41,397 nt of DNA from Basidiobolus meristosporus CBS 931.73 (GCA_002104905.1 MCFE01000734.1:1-41397); one strand, 5' to 3'. Positions 1 to 10,613 are shown, counted from the first letter of the stretch. Notes: generated from the sequence alone by a model not told the origin. Made by a program: numbers and translations.

Positions 1-2248
1 GGAGCAAATCCGTCGAGTATGCTTTCCTGTTTTCTGGTCCCACTTTCCGGTTACTCATCCACTCTCGGCAGGTCCATCCGCGCCAAAAGCTTCCTGTATT
101 TTACCTTCTAGATTCGATATGTAAAAACGTTGGCAGCACCTACATCAATCTTTTCGCCCGAAACATTGTGAAGACTTTCTTAGATACCTTTTTCAGCGTT
201 GACCAAGCGACCCAGAGGAACTTGGAGCGCGTTCTGGGCACTTGGAAAAATGGCCCCAACGGGCCCATTTTCCCTCCAGACCTTCTTTCGAATATCGAGC
301 GCACGTTATTTAAGCATCATCAACGCAGTAAGTCCTCTAACAATCCTCATGCCCATGCTCATCCTAGCCTGGCGCGCAACTCGGTAAGATACTTTTCTTC
401 TTGGGAAACCGACAGAGTCGCTAATCACGATCTCCGTTAGCACAAAGCACAGTCTGACAGGAATATGTCTCAGCGTGTTCCTGCCGGAAAACCAACCAAT
501 TGGCGAGATCCCAGAACAAGACCTGACACTGACGGAGATAGAGCCCCAGAGTCAAGACACTCCATACCTCCCTCTCAACCTACTAACGCATTTCGTCAGG
601 TAGGCTTTTTGAATACTTTTTTCGTTGTTTTCGTTGTTCTATGCCATGCAATATCGCGCAGCAGTTGCCGACTTTCGGTTGGAACAAGGATAAAAGATAT
701 TTTCTATTTCAATAAACAATCCATCTTAATCATTCTAATGGGCGGAGATACTGATATAGCGGCAGCGACTTTATATGTCAATAACTCCATGCTGATTACT
801 ATTTCTTGTACAACGAATGCGTCAAAGAGAATGATGTTGACAGGTTTTTTCTTGTACAATATAGGCCTCTGCTACACCGCCTTTCGATTCGGCTTCCAAC
901 GCTACTGCTCCAAACGGGTCTGTCGATAAACACGACTTGTTGCACGAAATCCGAGCATTGATTGCTCAAAAAGAACAGCAACAACTGCAAACCCCCTCCA
1001 CCGCCACCGAAAACCAAATCCAAATACTCCAGAAGGTTGGTGCTTCCTGCGTTCCAGTTGTGCAGGCGCATAGAGCTCACCAAAACCCTTTGCTTTCCTG
1101 GTTTAGCTACAGACCCTGGTGCAATCAGCCCCGCTTCAACCCAGCCAAGTGGCTGTATTCCGCCAGCAGATCAATCAAATGCGAACCCCAACGGCCTCGC
1201 CAGTACCTACTGCCATACCAAGCCCACCAACAATGTCAATGCCGATTCCAGGTGTCTCTGCTATCCCAACCACTTTCCTAACTGGCACCGCACCTGCTCC
1301 CGCTGCCAATCCCTCAGATCTGTTTCAGAATCTCAGGGCATGTGGACTGCTAGACCCCAATAACCAGCTCAATATCCCAAAAATCTCTAGCATAGCACCG
1401 CTCCCTGGATTGGTTTCCAACGCAGGAATCACACTGCCGCCCTCCCTGCGCAGTTCTCCTCGGTTTCGGGTTCAGCTGACCCACGAGGATATTCAAAAGT
1501 CTGTAGATGGTTCGAGTTTTGATTAGCGGAGTTCCTGCTAACTAGCAACTAAATGTAGAAAGCGTCCAGGTGCAGTAGCTTTGTTGTATGAAGGACTGGC
1601 GCTACAATGCACGACGTGCGGCTTCCGATATAGAAAAGACGAAGCTGGGAGAAAAAAGCTGGACCAGCATCTTGATTGGCATTTCCGTCAGAATCGTCGT
1701 TTAAAGGAAAGAGCGAAGAAGATCCAATCAAGAACCTGGTTCGTATCAGAGGAGGATTGGGTTCACTCGCGAGAGAATCAAGCCGCCTCATCGCAATTGC
1801 CCGCGTTCTTCGATCAAGAAAGCAACGATTCCAAGCAGGAGGAGGAAGACTCGGCATTGAGAGACATGACCATAGTGGTTCCAAACGATCATCATGGTAA
1901 GCCCTGTCCCATATGCAAAGAGAAGTTTGTTAGTTTCTGGAGCGACACCGAGGAGGAGTGGATGTATAAAAACGCAGTTCTGGTAGATCAAGTAGTTTAC
2001 CACGCTACGTGTCACGCCGACGCTCAAAAGGTATGTGCCTCCTGATTGTAGTAGCCAAACCCAATTTGTTAACCCTGGGTCTTTCTTATCAAGAATGAGG
2101 TGATATCCGAAGAAGAAAACATCGAAGATATGAGTGCATCCAAGAAACGCAAGATTGATACAGTAAGCCCCTTCCAAACCAGCCCTGTTAGTTGGTACAA
2201 TCTCTAAATCGGAGTCACGGATATCTGATTTCTTAGGTGGTTGATTAA
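1..2248 (+). CDS. PCF11: PCF11-like pre-mRNA cleavage/polyadenylation factor, 5' end outside window
   Basis: Subunit of the cleavage factor that couples RNA polymerase II CTD binding to mRNA 3'-end cleavage and termination. Proposed exons: 2-16, 72-383, 441-599, 865-1035, 1113-1498, 1559-2030, 2094-2162 and 2237-2248; these keep one frame throughout. The second exon encodes a CTD-interacting domain with KLPVFYLLDSICKNVG, the ARNIVKTF helix and a GPIFPPDLLSNIE end. A low-complexity Gln/Pro/Ser/Thr middle follows. The C-terminal region has LYEGLALQCTTCGFRY leading to LDQHLDWH (CxxC...HxxxH) and then CPICKEKF...YHATC (CxxC...HxxxC), the two zinc fingers flanking the Clp1-binding segment in Pcf11. 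A KKRK patch near the end suits nuclear import. The donors at 1036 (GTTGGT) and 1499 (GTCTGT) are weak, so those boundaries are less certain. If the last intron is retained, the stop falls at about 2207 instead. Confidence 0.88.
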
Positions 2249-2354
2249 GCGTATCTTTGGATGCTCTTTCAGTGAGCCACGCTCCATTTGCCCCTAGCTA
2301 CTTCCAACACAGAAGATTAAAGAATTCAGAATTAATCAATACTCAGCGTCTGTA

Positions 2355-2360
2355 AATAAA
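2355..2360 (+). terminator. Putative polyadenylation signal of the PCF11-like gene
   Basis: AATAAA lies about 105 bp past the proposed stop, in an AT-rich context followed by T-rich sequence. It is assigned by position and motif only. Confidence 0.4.
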
Positions 2361-3360
2361 TAAGACCATCGTTATCTTTATTGCTCGTTGTTCTTGTACA
2401 CAACACACTTGAATCTGGGATATCCGCAGCACTAACCTTAACAACAGTACACAGAAGGGAGCTGTGTGTAATCCTCAATAGCCAGTCAGCTGCCATTGCT
2501 GATTCCCATCACTGGCTGGCTTGTCACCAGGTGGAATGATCAGTAATGGTCGCGCTGATACGTTTCGTGCCCTGATGCAGGGTTAGGGTAGTCTAACCAT
2601 GGCTGTCGAGTGATGCTGATCGCCATGTGTTCTTGATGAGTGATGATACCTGGCGTGGTGCTCACATGATTCTTTGGCGCAGAGATGCTCCTGATTTGAG
2701 AATGAAACCAGTATAAGCTTTGAAGGCAGCATTTCGCCAGGGTTAGGGTTGGGACCAGCATGCCCTCAAGCAAGTTTATTTGCATGCCGATCTCCACGAA
2801 CCAGCTTGAGATGTCAATGCACTAATCGTCTAATCCCAGTTAAAAATTATTCGCCATCGTTAACTCAGCTTTCATTCCCAGCCCGGACTAACTCGACATT
2901 ACATACTTACGCAGCTCCCGCGCATGCTGCTGAATCAGCAGCTAGCAATCCCAACGATTCACACCTGTCGACGTCACCAAGTGGGGTTAGTCATGATTTA
3001 ACGATGACGATATCTGGTAGCACCAATAGCATCCAGATCTGAATAACTTGAATTAATGCACTTTTGATCTCATTAGTTCTGCTCAACATCGATGCTAGTG
3101 ATTCACTTGTATCCTTCGTACCACCAAATGGCCTCAGGAATCTATGCCATTTCTACAATGCCCGAAGTAAATGAATAATGGAATTCTGCCTCATCCAAAC
3201 CCTCACGTCATGATGAAATCCCTCTTTTTGTAAAATAACAGAGATCAGATGAGGGAAGCGTTTCATGTTACAATCGAATGAGTTCCTGCTGCTTGAGTGA
3301 TATATAATTCCCAGATCTTCCCTTGGTTCACGCACAACTATCACGCTCTCAAGCGCTTGC
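2361..3360. other. Intergenic spacer with two telomere-like motifs
   Basis: No coding frame with family resemblance is seen. Two short TTAGGG-like motifs occur, near 2580-2590 and 2740-2752. The remainder holds the 3' region of the PCF11-like gene and the upstream region of the first TMEM14-like gene. The 97-aa open frame at 2749-3042 looks like chance. Confidence 0.5.
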
Positions 3361-3367
3361 TATAAAA
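3361..3367 (+). promoter_or_regulatory. TATA box of TMEM14-like gene 1
   Basis: TATAAAA sits 43 bp before the ATG at 3404. With the usual spacing of about 30 bp to the start site, the 5' leader would be very short. Position and motif only. Confidence 0.5.
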
Positions 3368-3403
3368 CCCTCTTCCTGTCACCACTAATTATACCGAACA
3401 CAG

Positions 3404-4126
3404 ATGTCTGAAGCTCGCAAGAACACCCACCAAGCTGCCGAGAAGGTTTCCAACGCATACGATGAAGCCACCGACAAACTTCCAGAATCTTCTGAGGTTC
3501 GCAGCAAAGCTCACGACATCGCCCACAAAGCAGCAGATACCTGGGACAACCTGAGCGCTGAGGCTCAAGGAGCCAAGAAAAAGGCTGCTGAAGAATGGGA
3601 GCATGTCAAGGATCAGCTGCCGTCACAGGAAGAAATCCAGCGTAAGGCACAATATGCAGCTGGAAAACTTCAGGAAGGCTGGGAGGTCTTCGAAGATGAG
3701 GCGGCCTTTATCGGCAAAAAAGCCGGCGGTGCAGTTGAGCGAATTGGTTCTCCTATTGCTGCTTACTTTTCAAACACAGACCCCTTACGCCAATGGTTAA
3801 TGTCTGGCCTTTGCTTTGGTGCGTCTGGTTATGCATTCTCATATTTACGCAACTCCAATGCTGGCTGGCTAGCTGCAGGCATTGGCGCTTTATACGCCTA
3901 CGGAGCGAATTTAATTGGTCTGTCAGACTATCAACTTGGATACGACCTTACCTCTGCCGCTTCCATTGGCGTCATCGCACTCTCAGGCCGCAAGGCCTTC
4001 AGTACCAACGAAGGCTTCTCTGTGATCCTTGCCGTCCTCGGTGGAATCACCGGTTTGACCAACATTACTAAGGCGTACCAAATACGATACGGCAAGTACC
4101 AGAGAGGAACCGTAAAGCGCCACTAA
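3404..4126 (+). CDS. TMEM14-like membrane protein with LEA-like amphipathic N-terminus (copy 1)
   Basis: Single-exon 240-aa protein. Residues 1-115 are rich in Ala, Lys, Glu and Gln, with repeated AA-K-A and E-A patterns and regularly spaced Trp/Tyr, as in amphipathic LEA-like or apolipoprotein-like helices. Residues 127-225 hold four hydrophobic segments (about 131-149, 153-171, 177-195, 203-219) with small residues and a SNAGWLAAGIGALYAYG stretch, which resembles the TMEM14 (UPF0136) fold. Human TMEM14C is a mitochondrial inner-membrane protein linked to porphyrin transport, but no substrate can be read from this sequence. The C-terminus is basic (KYQRGTVKRH). A close paralogue lies 0.8 kb downstream on the same strand. 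The TATA box sits close to the first ATG, supporting this start. The fold assignment is moderately sure; the function is unknown. Confidence 0.75.
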   Translation: MSEARKNTHQAAEKVSNAYDEATDKLPESSEVRSKAHDIAHKAADTWDNLSAEAQGAKKKAAEEWEHVKDQLPSQEEIQRKAQYAAGKLQEGWEVFEDEAAFIGKKAGGAVERIGSPIAAYFSNTDPLRQWLMSGLCFGASGYAFSYLRNSNAGWLAAGIGALYAYGANLIGLSDYQLGYDLTSAASIGVIALSGRKAFSTNEGFSVILAVLGGITGLTNITKAYQIRYGKYQRGTVKRH

Positions 4127-4875
4127 GCATCAACCCTTGGAAACCATCTATACATATCGTGTGGGTTCCCCTTAAATAGAACACTATAACCCATCAACGT
4201 GTTTTCACTCTCGACCATGTTTACATCTCCTAGCTTATGTGAAATCAAGAGAATAAATTGATTTAACCATCCACTTGGCCAGGTCGCTATGAGCCCATTT
4301 CCAGTTAAACAAAATGCCTGTATCAAAACCTTCACTTGTAACTGATTACGTGGTATACAAACAGTGAATAGTGTAAAGCCCTTGCGGGATCATATGCTCC
4401 TACATCAGCCGATGAGAAAAGATTGGCCAGTGTGTCCCGACCATCGTTTCCCTGCGGCAGTTGTTGATTGCGAAGCCATGTCCCGTTGTATCAGTGGAGT
4501 GTTCAGTGGTACATGTCGCTTCATTTTGGGACATGACATGCCGTCCATCCTGTGACAGCCCAATCTCCGAGATGAAAACGCATCGTCATCTTAGTTCGCC
4601 ATGATGACGATGATGCTTTCGACGACGTCATCTGGCTGACACTGAGGGAGATTTCGTGTTCCTTGTGATTGCAATAATCGTACAAACAACTTTATTTGCC
4701 TACGTATATTTTGTAATAGGACCCCATACAGAAATCCCCATTGGGACATGATGACCATGGATAGCCTAGCGTGCGTAGTGGGCTTGCATAAAGAAGGGGG
4801 AACAGATTGCTACTGGTTTCAAAATAGAATAGACGCTATACTTGGTAAACTAACCCGAGGGAATTGGTTTGAAGC
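4127..4875. other. Spacer between the two TMEM14-like paralogues
   Basis: No recognisable gene. It holds the 3' region of copy 1, with an AATAAA-like string (gagaataaattg) near 4250, and the upstream region of copy 2, including a cluster of GATGA/CGTCA words around 4600-4630. The small open frames look like chance. Confidence 0.5.
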
Positions 4876-4882
4876 TATATAT
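4876..4882 (+). promoter_or_regulatory. TATA-like element of TMEM14-like gene 2
   Basis: TATATAT lies about 90 bp before the proposed ATG at 4969, leaving room for a leader of about 60 nt. Weak evidence from motif and position. Confidence 0.35.
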
Positions 4883-4968
4883 TCTCTCGATCCCCTAGGA
4901 AAGCTTAATCATTGCTAGTAATCCTTACCCAGTGCTCAACATCTCATCCCTTCTTTTCCCTTTGCAAC

Positions 4969-5718
4969 ATGCCTTCCGACGCCCGCAGCAACGCCCACGA
5001 AGCAGCTGATAAATTTGCCAATGCTTATGACAATGCCACTGACAAGCTCCCTAACACATCAGCAGTTCGCGAAAATGCGCGATATGCTGCTGATCGCGCT
5101 GTTGATGCCTGGGAGACCTTGAGCCAAGAGGCACAAAATGCACGTCGTAAAGCCGGAGAGGCTGCAAACCGCGCAGCCGAAGAATGGGAAAATGTCAAGG
5201 AGCAGCTACCGTCTCAGGAGGAGATTAAGCGCAAGGCGGACTATGCTGCTGGTAAAATACAAGAGGGATTGGAAACTTTTGAAACCGAAGCCTCCTACTA
5301 CGCCAAGAAAGCTGGGGGTGCAGTTGAGCGCGTTGGCGCTCCCATCGCGTCTTACTTTTCCAACACCGATCCGCTACGCCAGTGGTTAATGGCTGGGTTG
5401 TGTGTGGGTGCCTCGGGCTATGCGTTCTCCTATCTTCGCAACACTAATGCTGGATGGTTTGCTGCCGGGGTTGGAGCATTATACGCATATGGCGGACATC
5501 TTATTGGGCATGGTGAATACCAGCTTGGTTATGATGTGTCATCGGCTGCCTCGATTGGAGTGATTGCCTTATCCACCCGGAAGGCGTTTTCACATAGTGA
5601 AGGTTATTCGGTTATTTTGGCTGCGCTAGGAGGAGTAACAGGTGTTACTAACATCACCAAAGCATATCAACTACGATATGGCAAATACAGCGCCAGACGT
5701 CCTGCGAGACGTTACTAG
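4969..5718 (+). CDS. TMEM14-like membrane protein with LEA-like amphipathic N-terminus (copy 2)
   Basis: Single-exon 249-aa paralogue of the gene at 3404. The ATG at 4969 (MPSDARSNAHEAADKF) is chosen over in-frame upstream sequence because the alignment with copy 1 (MSEARKNTHQAAEKV) begins there. The helical N-terminus carries a roughly 9-residue insertion around NARRKAGEAANRAAEEW, which could be one extra repeat unit. The membrane part is highly similar to copy 1: YFSNTDPLRQWLM, GASGYAFSYLRN, ITKAYQ and RYGKY are all kept. The tail is again basic (ARRPARRY). The silent-site divergence visible between the copies suggests the duplication is not recent. Role unknown; possibly a stress-related mitochondrial or other organellar membrane protein, which is inference only. 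Confidence 0.75.
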   Translation: MPSDARSNAHEAADKFANAYDNATDKLPNTSAVRENARYAADRAVDAWETLSQEAQNARRKAGEAANRAAEEWENVKEQLPSQEEIKRKADYAAGKIQEGLETFETEASYYAKKAGGAVERVGAPIASYFSNTDPLRQWLMAGLCVGASGYAFSYLRNTNAGWFAAGVGALYAYGGHLIGHGEYQLGYDVSSAASIGVIALSTRKAFSHSEGYSVILAALGGVTGVTNITKAYQLRYGKYSARRPARRY

Positions 5719-6056
5719 AGTCGCTTGTTCCATCTACAGAAACCATGTCGAGTGAATCTGCCCAAGTATGAACATAAATTAAATATACTAATTCGCTCAC
5801 ATGTTATTCGTAAATATTGTTCATATGCTAATAAATACCTGGCATTAAGGAATCAAATCGATCATGATTGAAGCAGCTTGGTTTTCGCCTGTCTACTGAA
5901 CACCCACCAAGCCATCGATTTTCCAAAATGCACTTGGCCATCGTAGCATGTATATAAATGCCAAGTGGAAGAGAGTACGCAAGCTTTATTGAATAGCATA
6001 TCAAATGGATCCCATGTATGAATGTTCGAAATGCCTCCATTGATTGGGGGGTTCCA
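5719..6056. other. Convergent 3' spacer
   Basis: Lies between the stops of TMEM14-like copy 2 (+) and the NIT2-type gene (-). AT-rich, with an AATAAA-type string (gctaataaatacc) near 5830. No gene seen. Confidence 0.5.
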
Positions 6057-7453
6057 CTAGAAGCCTTCGCTCACATCTTTATAGATGTCAAATCGTCGTT
6101 GCGTATAGATGGGAATACCCTGTCTTACTTCCTTGAGATAATTTGAATCTGCCAGCAATTGAAGCACTTAGAAATCATGTGGAGCCATGCGGGCAGTTGA
6201 AATGCTTTACCAATTTCACCATAGACTATGGTAGGTTCATGCTCGGTGGTCGCAATCACTTCCCCATTGGGGTTTACAATGGTTGAGTGGCCCCAGGCAT
6301 GGTAGGATGCACTGGTGTCGCGAGCTGGCGAACATGCAGCTACGTAGAACTTGAACAGATGCTTTAGTGCCATGAAGTTGGGTAAGGATAGAACCCACGC
6401 TATACCTGGTTGTCGATTGCACTGAGGATCAAGTGGCCCGATTAGCATCACACATTTGTCAACATTGTGAAAAATAACCGCCTACCGTGCTCTCTGTAAT
6501 AATTCCCAGTGAAGTGGCCCTGTGGTCATGTTGAACGCACCAGGATAAACCATAGCGATGCAGCCTAATCAGAGATTAGATATACCGTTTGCTGTCTTCC
6601 TACTTTTAGCTAAACCTCGATATTACCCTTTCTAGCTGCGATCATGGCAAGCTCCGGGAACCGAATATCGTAGCAAATGCCAACTCCAATCTTCCCATAC
6701 TCTGCATAACAAGGAATCGATAAGAAGCCTGCAAAATACCTGTACTCTTGCTTGCTGCTACTAAATTACCAGTCTCGAAGAAAGTGACTTGATTTCCGGG
6801 ACTTAAGATCTCGCTTTCCTACAGAGTTTGGGTAAACATAACGAAAAAGCCAGTAGGAGGATTCTCTACTTTACCTGGAATCGGATCTTTCCAGGGACAT
6901 CGATATCAAACAAGTGGACTTTACGATGAGTGGCAATCAATTCTCCTTGTGGATTGTAGACGGTGCAGGTATTGTAGAATTTATCTGAGGTTGTCTCCTT
7001 CTCGGGAATGGAGCCTTTGAGTGTTCACCAAGCTTGCATTAGAAAATGCTACTCGTCAGTCGTGTATTAAATTCAGGCAGTACCTGCAACTAAATAAACT
7101 CCCGCTTCCTGCGAGGGTTGAGTTGAGGAAGGGGTTTTGAAAGGAGCAAATTAAGACAGAGGCATACTTTGGCCATTTCCTTCAGAGCTTGGACCGATTC
7201 TCCGTCCGGGATGTACTCAGCATACTGTGGGAAGAAGTTGGTTCCGTAGGGGGAGTTGAAACATTCCTACGAGAAAACGGGTTTAGAAGAGGGCGAAGGA
7301 ATGTGCTACTGCTCAACTTACAGGCAAAACAACCACTTTCGCCCCATTTTTGGCGGCAAGCAATACCTGCTCGTGGGCATTTTCTAGGTTATCCTTCTTT
7401 ATGTCAGTGACATGAAGTTGAATCAAAGCAAGTTTAAAAGTAGCGTTCGACAT
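6057..7453 (-). CDS. NIT2: NIT2-type omega-amidase (nitrilase superfamily), ten exons
   Basis: Carbon-nitrogen hydrolase that deaminates alpha-ketoglutaramate and alpha-ketosuccinamate, closing the glutamine/asparagine transamination cycle. Exons on the minus strand: 7322-7453, 7168-7266, 7084-7108, 6875-7014, 6770-6818, 6627-6701, 6486-6564, 6406-6421, 6211-6349 and 6057-6148. Together they make 846 nt and 281 aa, close to the 276 aa of human NIT2, with every phase consistent. The catalytic triad is visible: Glu in [10 protein letters not shown], Lys in [14 protein letters not shown] and Cys in [12 protein letters not shown]. Other family motifs are [33 protein letters not shown] and a final [12 protein letters not shown]. 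No clear mitochondrial presequence follows the chosen ATG; the frame stays open upstream for 27 codons, so a longer start cannot be excluded. The gene converges on TMEM14-like copy 2. Two exons are tiny (25 and 16 nt). Confidence 0.93.
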
Positions 7454-7876
7454 GAGGATTGCTTGGTGAACTGAAAGTATAGAAAGTATGCAGGGTGGTT
7501 CGGATTTAGGCTGGATGGTGTGAACCTTTACCAATCCTCGACATGCAGATTATCAATGATGATTATAATTTCCAGATACCTAGGGTGGACTCCGGAGAAA
7601 AGCCACATATACCTGGTTAGTCATGATGAATCAAAAGGTAATGATTTTCAATCCGCATTTATTCAGGCCCCCATATACGGAACAATTTGCCGTATTTTTA
7701 TTGTACTGGCGATCAGTTCCCCAAGGAAATGTTACTGTTGATCCAAACCACAAGACACATCTCCTGGACTACAAAGGCAGATGAGTGGACATATGATGGA
7801 TGTATGCTCAATGCTATATGGAACAACCCCGAAGTATAAACAGGACAATATTTCTAAGGAGGAAGTTGGCTCTCAA
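7454..7876. other. Spacer between the NIT2-type and PPR genes
   Basis: Contains the upstream region of the minus-strand NIT2-type gene and the 3' region of the minus-strand PPR gene. No conserved coding segment or RNA gene recognised. Confidence 0.5.
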
Positions 7877-10222
7877 TTAAACAGTCAGGTGCTGCTTCCA
7901 CGAATCTGGAAAAGTACTATACAATCTGGGCCTGCTTGCTTCGAATAATTCCAAGAGCTCTCTTGTTTGCGCATGGCCATCAGACAGAAATGGTAAGACT
8001 ATGGTTCTGGCAGTTTTCATGTCCGGCTCGTTCCCAGATTGTAAAAATATCTTGAACTCTTCGATAGCAGAACAGAAATCCTTGTGTCTAAGTAAAGCCT
8101 CGAAGTATGTGTTCCAGTTATTGACAGTGACCGGGTACTTGCCCACACTGTGCCAGATCTCCTTCACTTTTTCCAGCCCCGAGTTGAATCCAGCCGAGTC
8201 TATCATGATTGAGATCAAAGGGGAAAGGTCTTGGTTCAACCTAGGCTCATTCTCAACACGCTTGAATATACTCTCCACCATATCATGCTGCCCAAGACGA
8301 TTGTACGCATTCATGACAACCGAGTACGTGAACAGGGTAGGTAGGTGCTCTTTCAATCGGCACAGATCGTGGTATTTCTTCAGAACTTCCGAATACTTCT
8401 TCATGTTAAAGAGTCCAGTCAACATTACATTCCATGTCTCCGTAGTCGGTCGGATACGATACCGCCTAAACTCCTTCATGATCCATTCAATCTGGCTGGT
8501 GTCTTTTCTGCTTAGACCGTATTCTAGTTTCAGGTTCAATGTAACAGCATCAGGTGTGAGCTGCTTGTCGCGAATTAATTGCAGAGTCTGTTGAAAGCTC
8601 TTGTGTTGATTTTCATCTAAGCACTTTCTGAGAACTATGTTGTATGTACGTATGTCTGGAGATATCTTCTGTCGTTGGAATTGCTTCCAAATATCATCTA
8701 TTATGCCACTGCTAAGGGAATCATGAATCGAGCAAGTGAGCAAGGTGTTGTACGGATTGATAGTTAGTTGAGGTGTCGAATCTTTGGAATGATAAACTTC
8801 CTCCAGCTGCGATAGAGCGAACCTCACTCCGCCAGTCTTCACATGAGCCATGGTCATGATATTCCGAGTGATTGCGTCTGCTTTCACGTTTTGCTGCAAC
8901 ATGTCATTGTGGATTCGCTCGATGTTGGTGAAATCTTTCAATTTGACCAGCCCGTGAAGAAGAGTATTGAACGTGGATGTGTCCAAAGACAATTGTCGCC
9001 TTTTCATTTCCTGGTACAGTTCCAGAGCTCCTTTAGAGTTTCCTTGCTTTAGGTAGGAATTCAAGACGATATTATAAGTAACTATGTCAGCAACCTTTGT
9101 GTTTTTCACATCTTGATATACTGTCATAATTTCTTGAAATCGGTGATTTTTAAGCAATGCACTTAAGAAGTTGTTGAGCCAAATCGTATCTGAGAACCCC
9201 TCAAGATCTTTCATTCTCTGGAAAATCTCGATAGCTCTGGCATACTCTCGGTGAGAGATGTGCGCGTTAGCATATGATTTGTATGTTACCACGTTCGGTT
9301 GAATTCCGAATTGTGCCATCTCGTCCCACAGCTGATCTACCTTTTCCAGGGAAACGTTGGCGTAGGCATGTATCAAGGAGGTATATGTATATACATTAGG
9401 TTTGTATTTGGTACACTTCATCTCAGTAAACCATTCATCTGCCTTTCTGAAGTATCCATTGTTCAGATACCCTTGGATGATCGCAGTATATGTCACAACC
9501 GATGGTTCAAGTTGAAGGTTTGAGATTTGTTGAAACCAGTGTAAGGCGCTCTTGATGTCGTGCACTTTAAAGTATCCAGTAATCAGCATATCTATCAAAA
9601 CAATATTCAAAGGGATGTTGCGGACTTTCATTTCTTCGAGCAATAGGCTAGCAACATCCATTCTCCTGGATTTACTCGCTTGATTCAGGAGTATGGCATA
9701 GGTGGATGTCGACGTATCTACGCCAGTCAGTAAGATCTGATCTTTGAAAGTAATTCCGGAATCAAGTCCTTTCTGTTCGATCAGCATTTTTAACATTGAA
9801 TTGAATTGTGGAAGGACGGGATACTTAAGACGGGCCATCTCCAATATTAGGTCTCGCGCTGTAGCGGTGTTTTTGGATTTTAACGAAATATCGACGAGCT
9901 GCGAATAGATTTTCAAGTCTGGCACACCAGCAAGGCTCTTGAAAGTTTTGAAGTATTTTTGAAACGATTTATCGTCGTTCTTCTTCAAAGAAGACTTTAA
10001 AAGACCTTTCCAGGCATGCATGCTGTCCTTTGGTGGTTGCGATAAAAGCTTGGTGAGCTGAGAATCATCTCTACTCGGGGAACTATGGGTCTTTTGCTCA
10101 AGTCGCCATATTTTTCCAGTGCTTAGTTTTCGAGTGGATTTGACTCTTGAGAACGATATCCTATTGCAATAATTCAGAAAAAGGTCTTGCCCTTTACAAA
10201 CAGCTCGAACAGGGCCTAACAT
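7877..10222 (-). CDS. Mitochondrial pentatricopeptide-repeat (PPR) protein
   Basis: Uninterrupted 781-aa protein. The N-terminus is rich in Arg, Ser and Lys and poor in acids (MLGPVRAVCKGQDLF, SFSRVKSTRKLST), typical of a mitochondrial targeting peptide. From about residue 165 to 740 it is built of 35-residue helix-turn-helix PPR units, such as PSVVTYTAIIQGYLNNGYFR, PNVYTYTSLIHAYANVS and PNVVTYKSYANAHIS; later units include VTYNIVLNSYLKQGN and STFNTLLHGLVKLKD. The units read cleanly as PPR-like and I count more than ten. PPR proteins bind organelle RNA sequence-specifically and act in its processing, stability or translation. Which RNA is targeted cannot be told; no SMR or endonuclease domain follows the repeats. 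The gene is divergent from the PEX8-like gene, with ATGs about 390 bp apart. The absence of introns contrasts with its neighbours. Confidence 0.9.
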   Translation of the reverse strand: MLGPVRAVCKGQDLFLNYCNRISFSRVKSTRKLSTGKIWRLEQKTHSSPSRDDSQLTKLLSQPPKDSMHAWKGLLKSSLKKNDDKSFQKYFKTFKSLAGVPDLKIYSQLVDISLKSKNTATARDLILEMARLKYPVLPQFNSMLKMLIEQKGLDSGITFKDQILLTGVDTSTSTYAILLNQASKSRRMDVASLLLEEMKVRNIPLNIVLIDMLITGYFKVHDIKSALHWFQQISNLQLEPSVVTYTAIIQGYLNNGYFRKADEWFTEMKCTKYKPNVYTYTSLIHAYANVSLEKVDQLWDEMAQFGIQPNVVTYKSYANAHISHREYARAIEIFQRMKDLEGFSDTIWLNNFLSALLKNHRFQEIMTVYQDVKNTKVADIVTYNIVLNSYLKQGNSKGALELYQEMKRRQLSLDTSTFNTLLHGLVKLKDFTNIERIHNDMLQQNVKADAITRNIMTMAHVKTGGVRFALSQLEEVYHSKDSTPQLTINPYNTLLTCSIHDSLSSGIIDDIWKQFQRQKISPDIRTYNIVLRKCLDENQHKSFQQTLQLIRDKQLTPDAVTLNLKLEYGLSRKDTSQIEWIMKEFRRYRIRPTTETWNVMLTGLFNMKKYSEVLKKYHDLCRLKEHLPTLFTYSVVMNAYNRLGQHDMVESIFKRVENEPRLNQDLSPLISIMIDSAGFNSGLEKVKEIWHSVGKYPVTVNNWNTYFEALLRHKDFCSAIEEFKIFLQSGNEPDMKTARTIVLPFLSDGHAQTRELLELFEASRPRLYSTFPDSWKQHLTV

Positions 10223-10613
10223 GGGGCAAGGCCAGCTAATATAAATGCTGATGAATCGGCAAGGCCAGTTAGTGTAATAGTTTTCATAGTGGAATTTCGC
10301 AGAATACTGGCCAAATCAGCAGTAATCAAGATTAATGATTTTAGGTTATTGGCATTGACAATCGGACACCATAACATGCATAGGCATCTACAACATGTGA
10401 AGAGCTCTAGTGAGACTCAATTGGCCATATTTGGTGCTTGGATGAAGATTGTGCCATCTTCACTTGATTCCCACCTTGCTCATCACAGATTATCTTGTGG
10501 AGGTATCATGGATTGCTAAATCAATTTGTAATCTGAAATATTCCTCTTCTGGATCATGTGATGCATAAGAACTTCATACTTGGAATTTATAATGTGCTTC
10601 TGAAATGAACACT
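10223..10613. other. Divergent promoter region (PPR gene and PEX8-like gene)
   Basis: A 391-bp AT-rich spacer between two opposite start codons, presumably holding both promoters. No convincing TATA box or shared operator is seen. Confidence 0.45.

Noticed and set aside
328-367. Possible 40-bp intron (GTAAGT...CTAG) in the PCF11-like gene
   Set aside because: Removing it breaks the phase with the next exons, whereas reading through to 383 keeps one frame.
4912-4968. In-frame upstream start for TMEM14-like copy 2
   Set aside because: It is not an ATG, and the similarity to copy 1 begins at the ATG at 4969.
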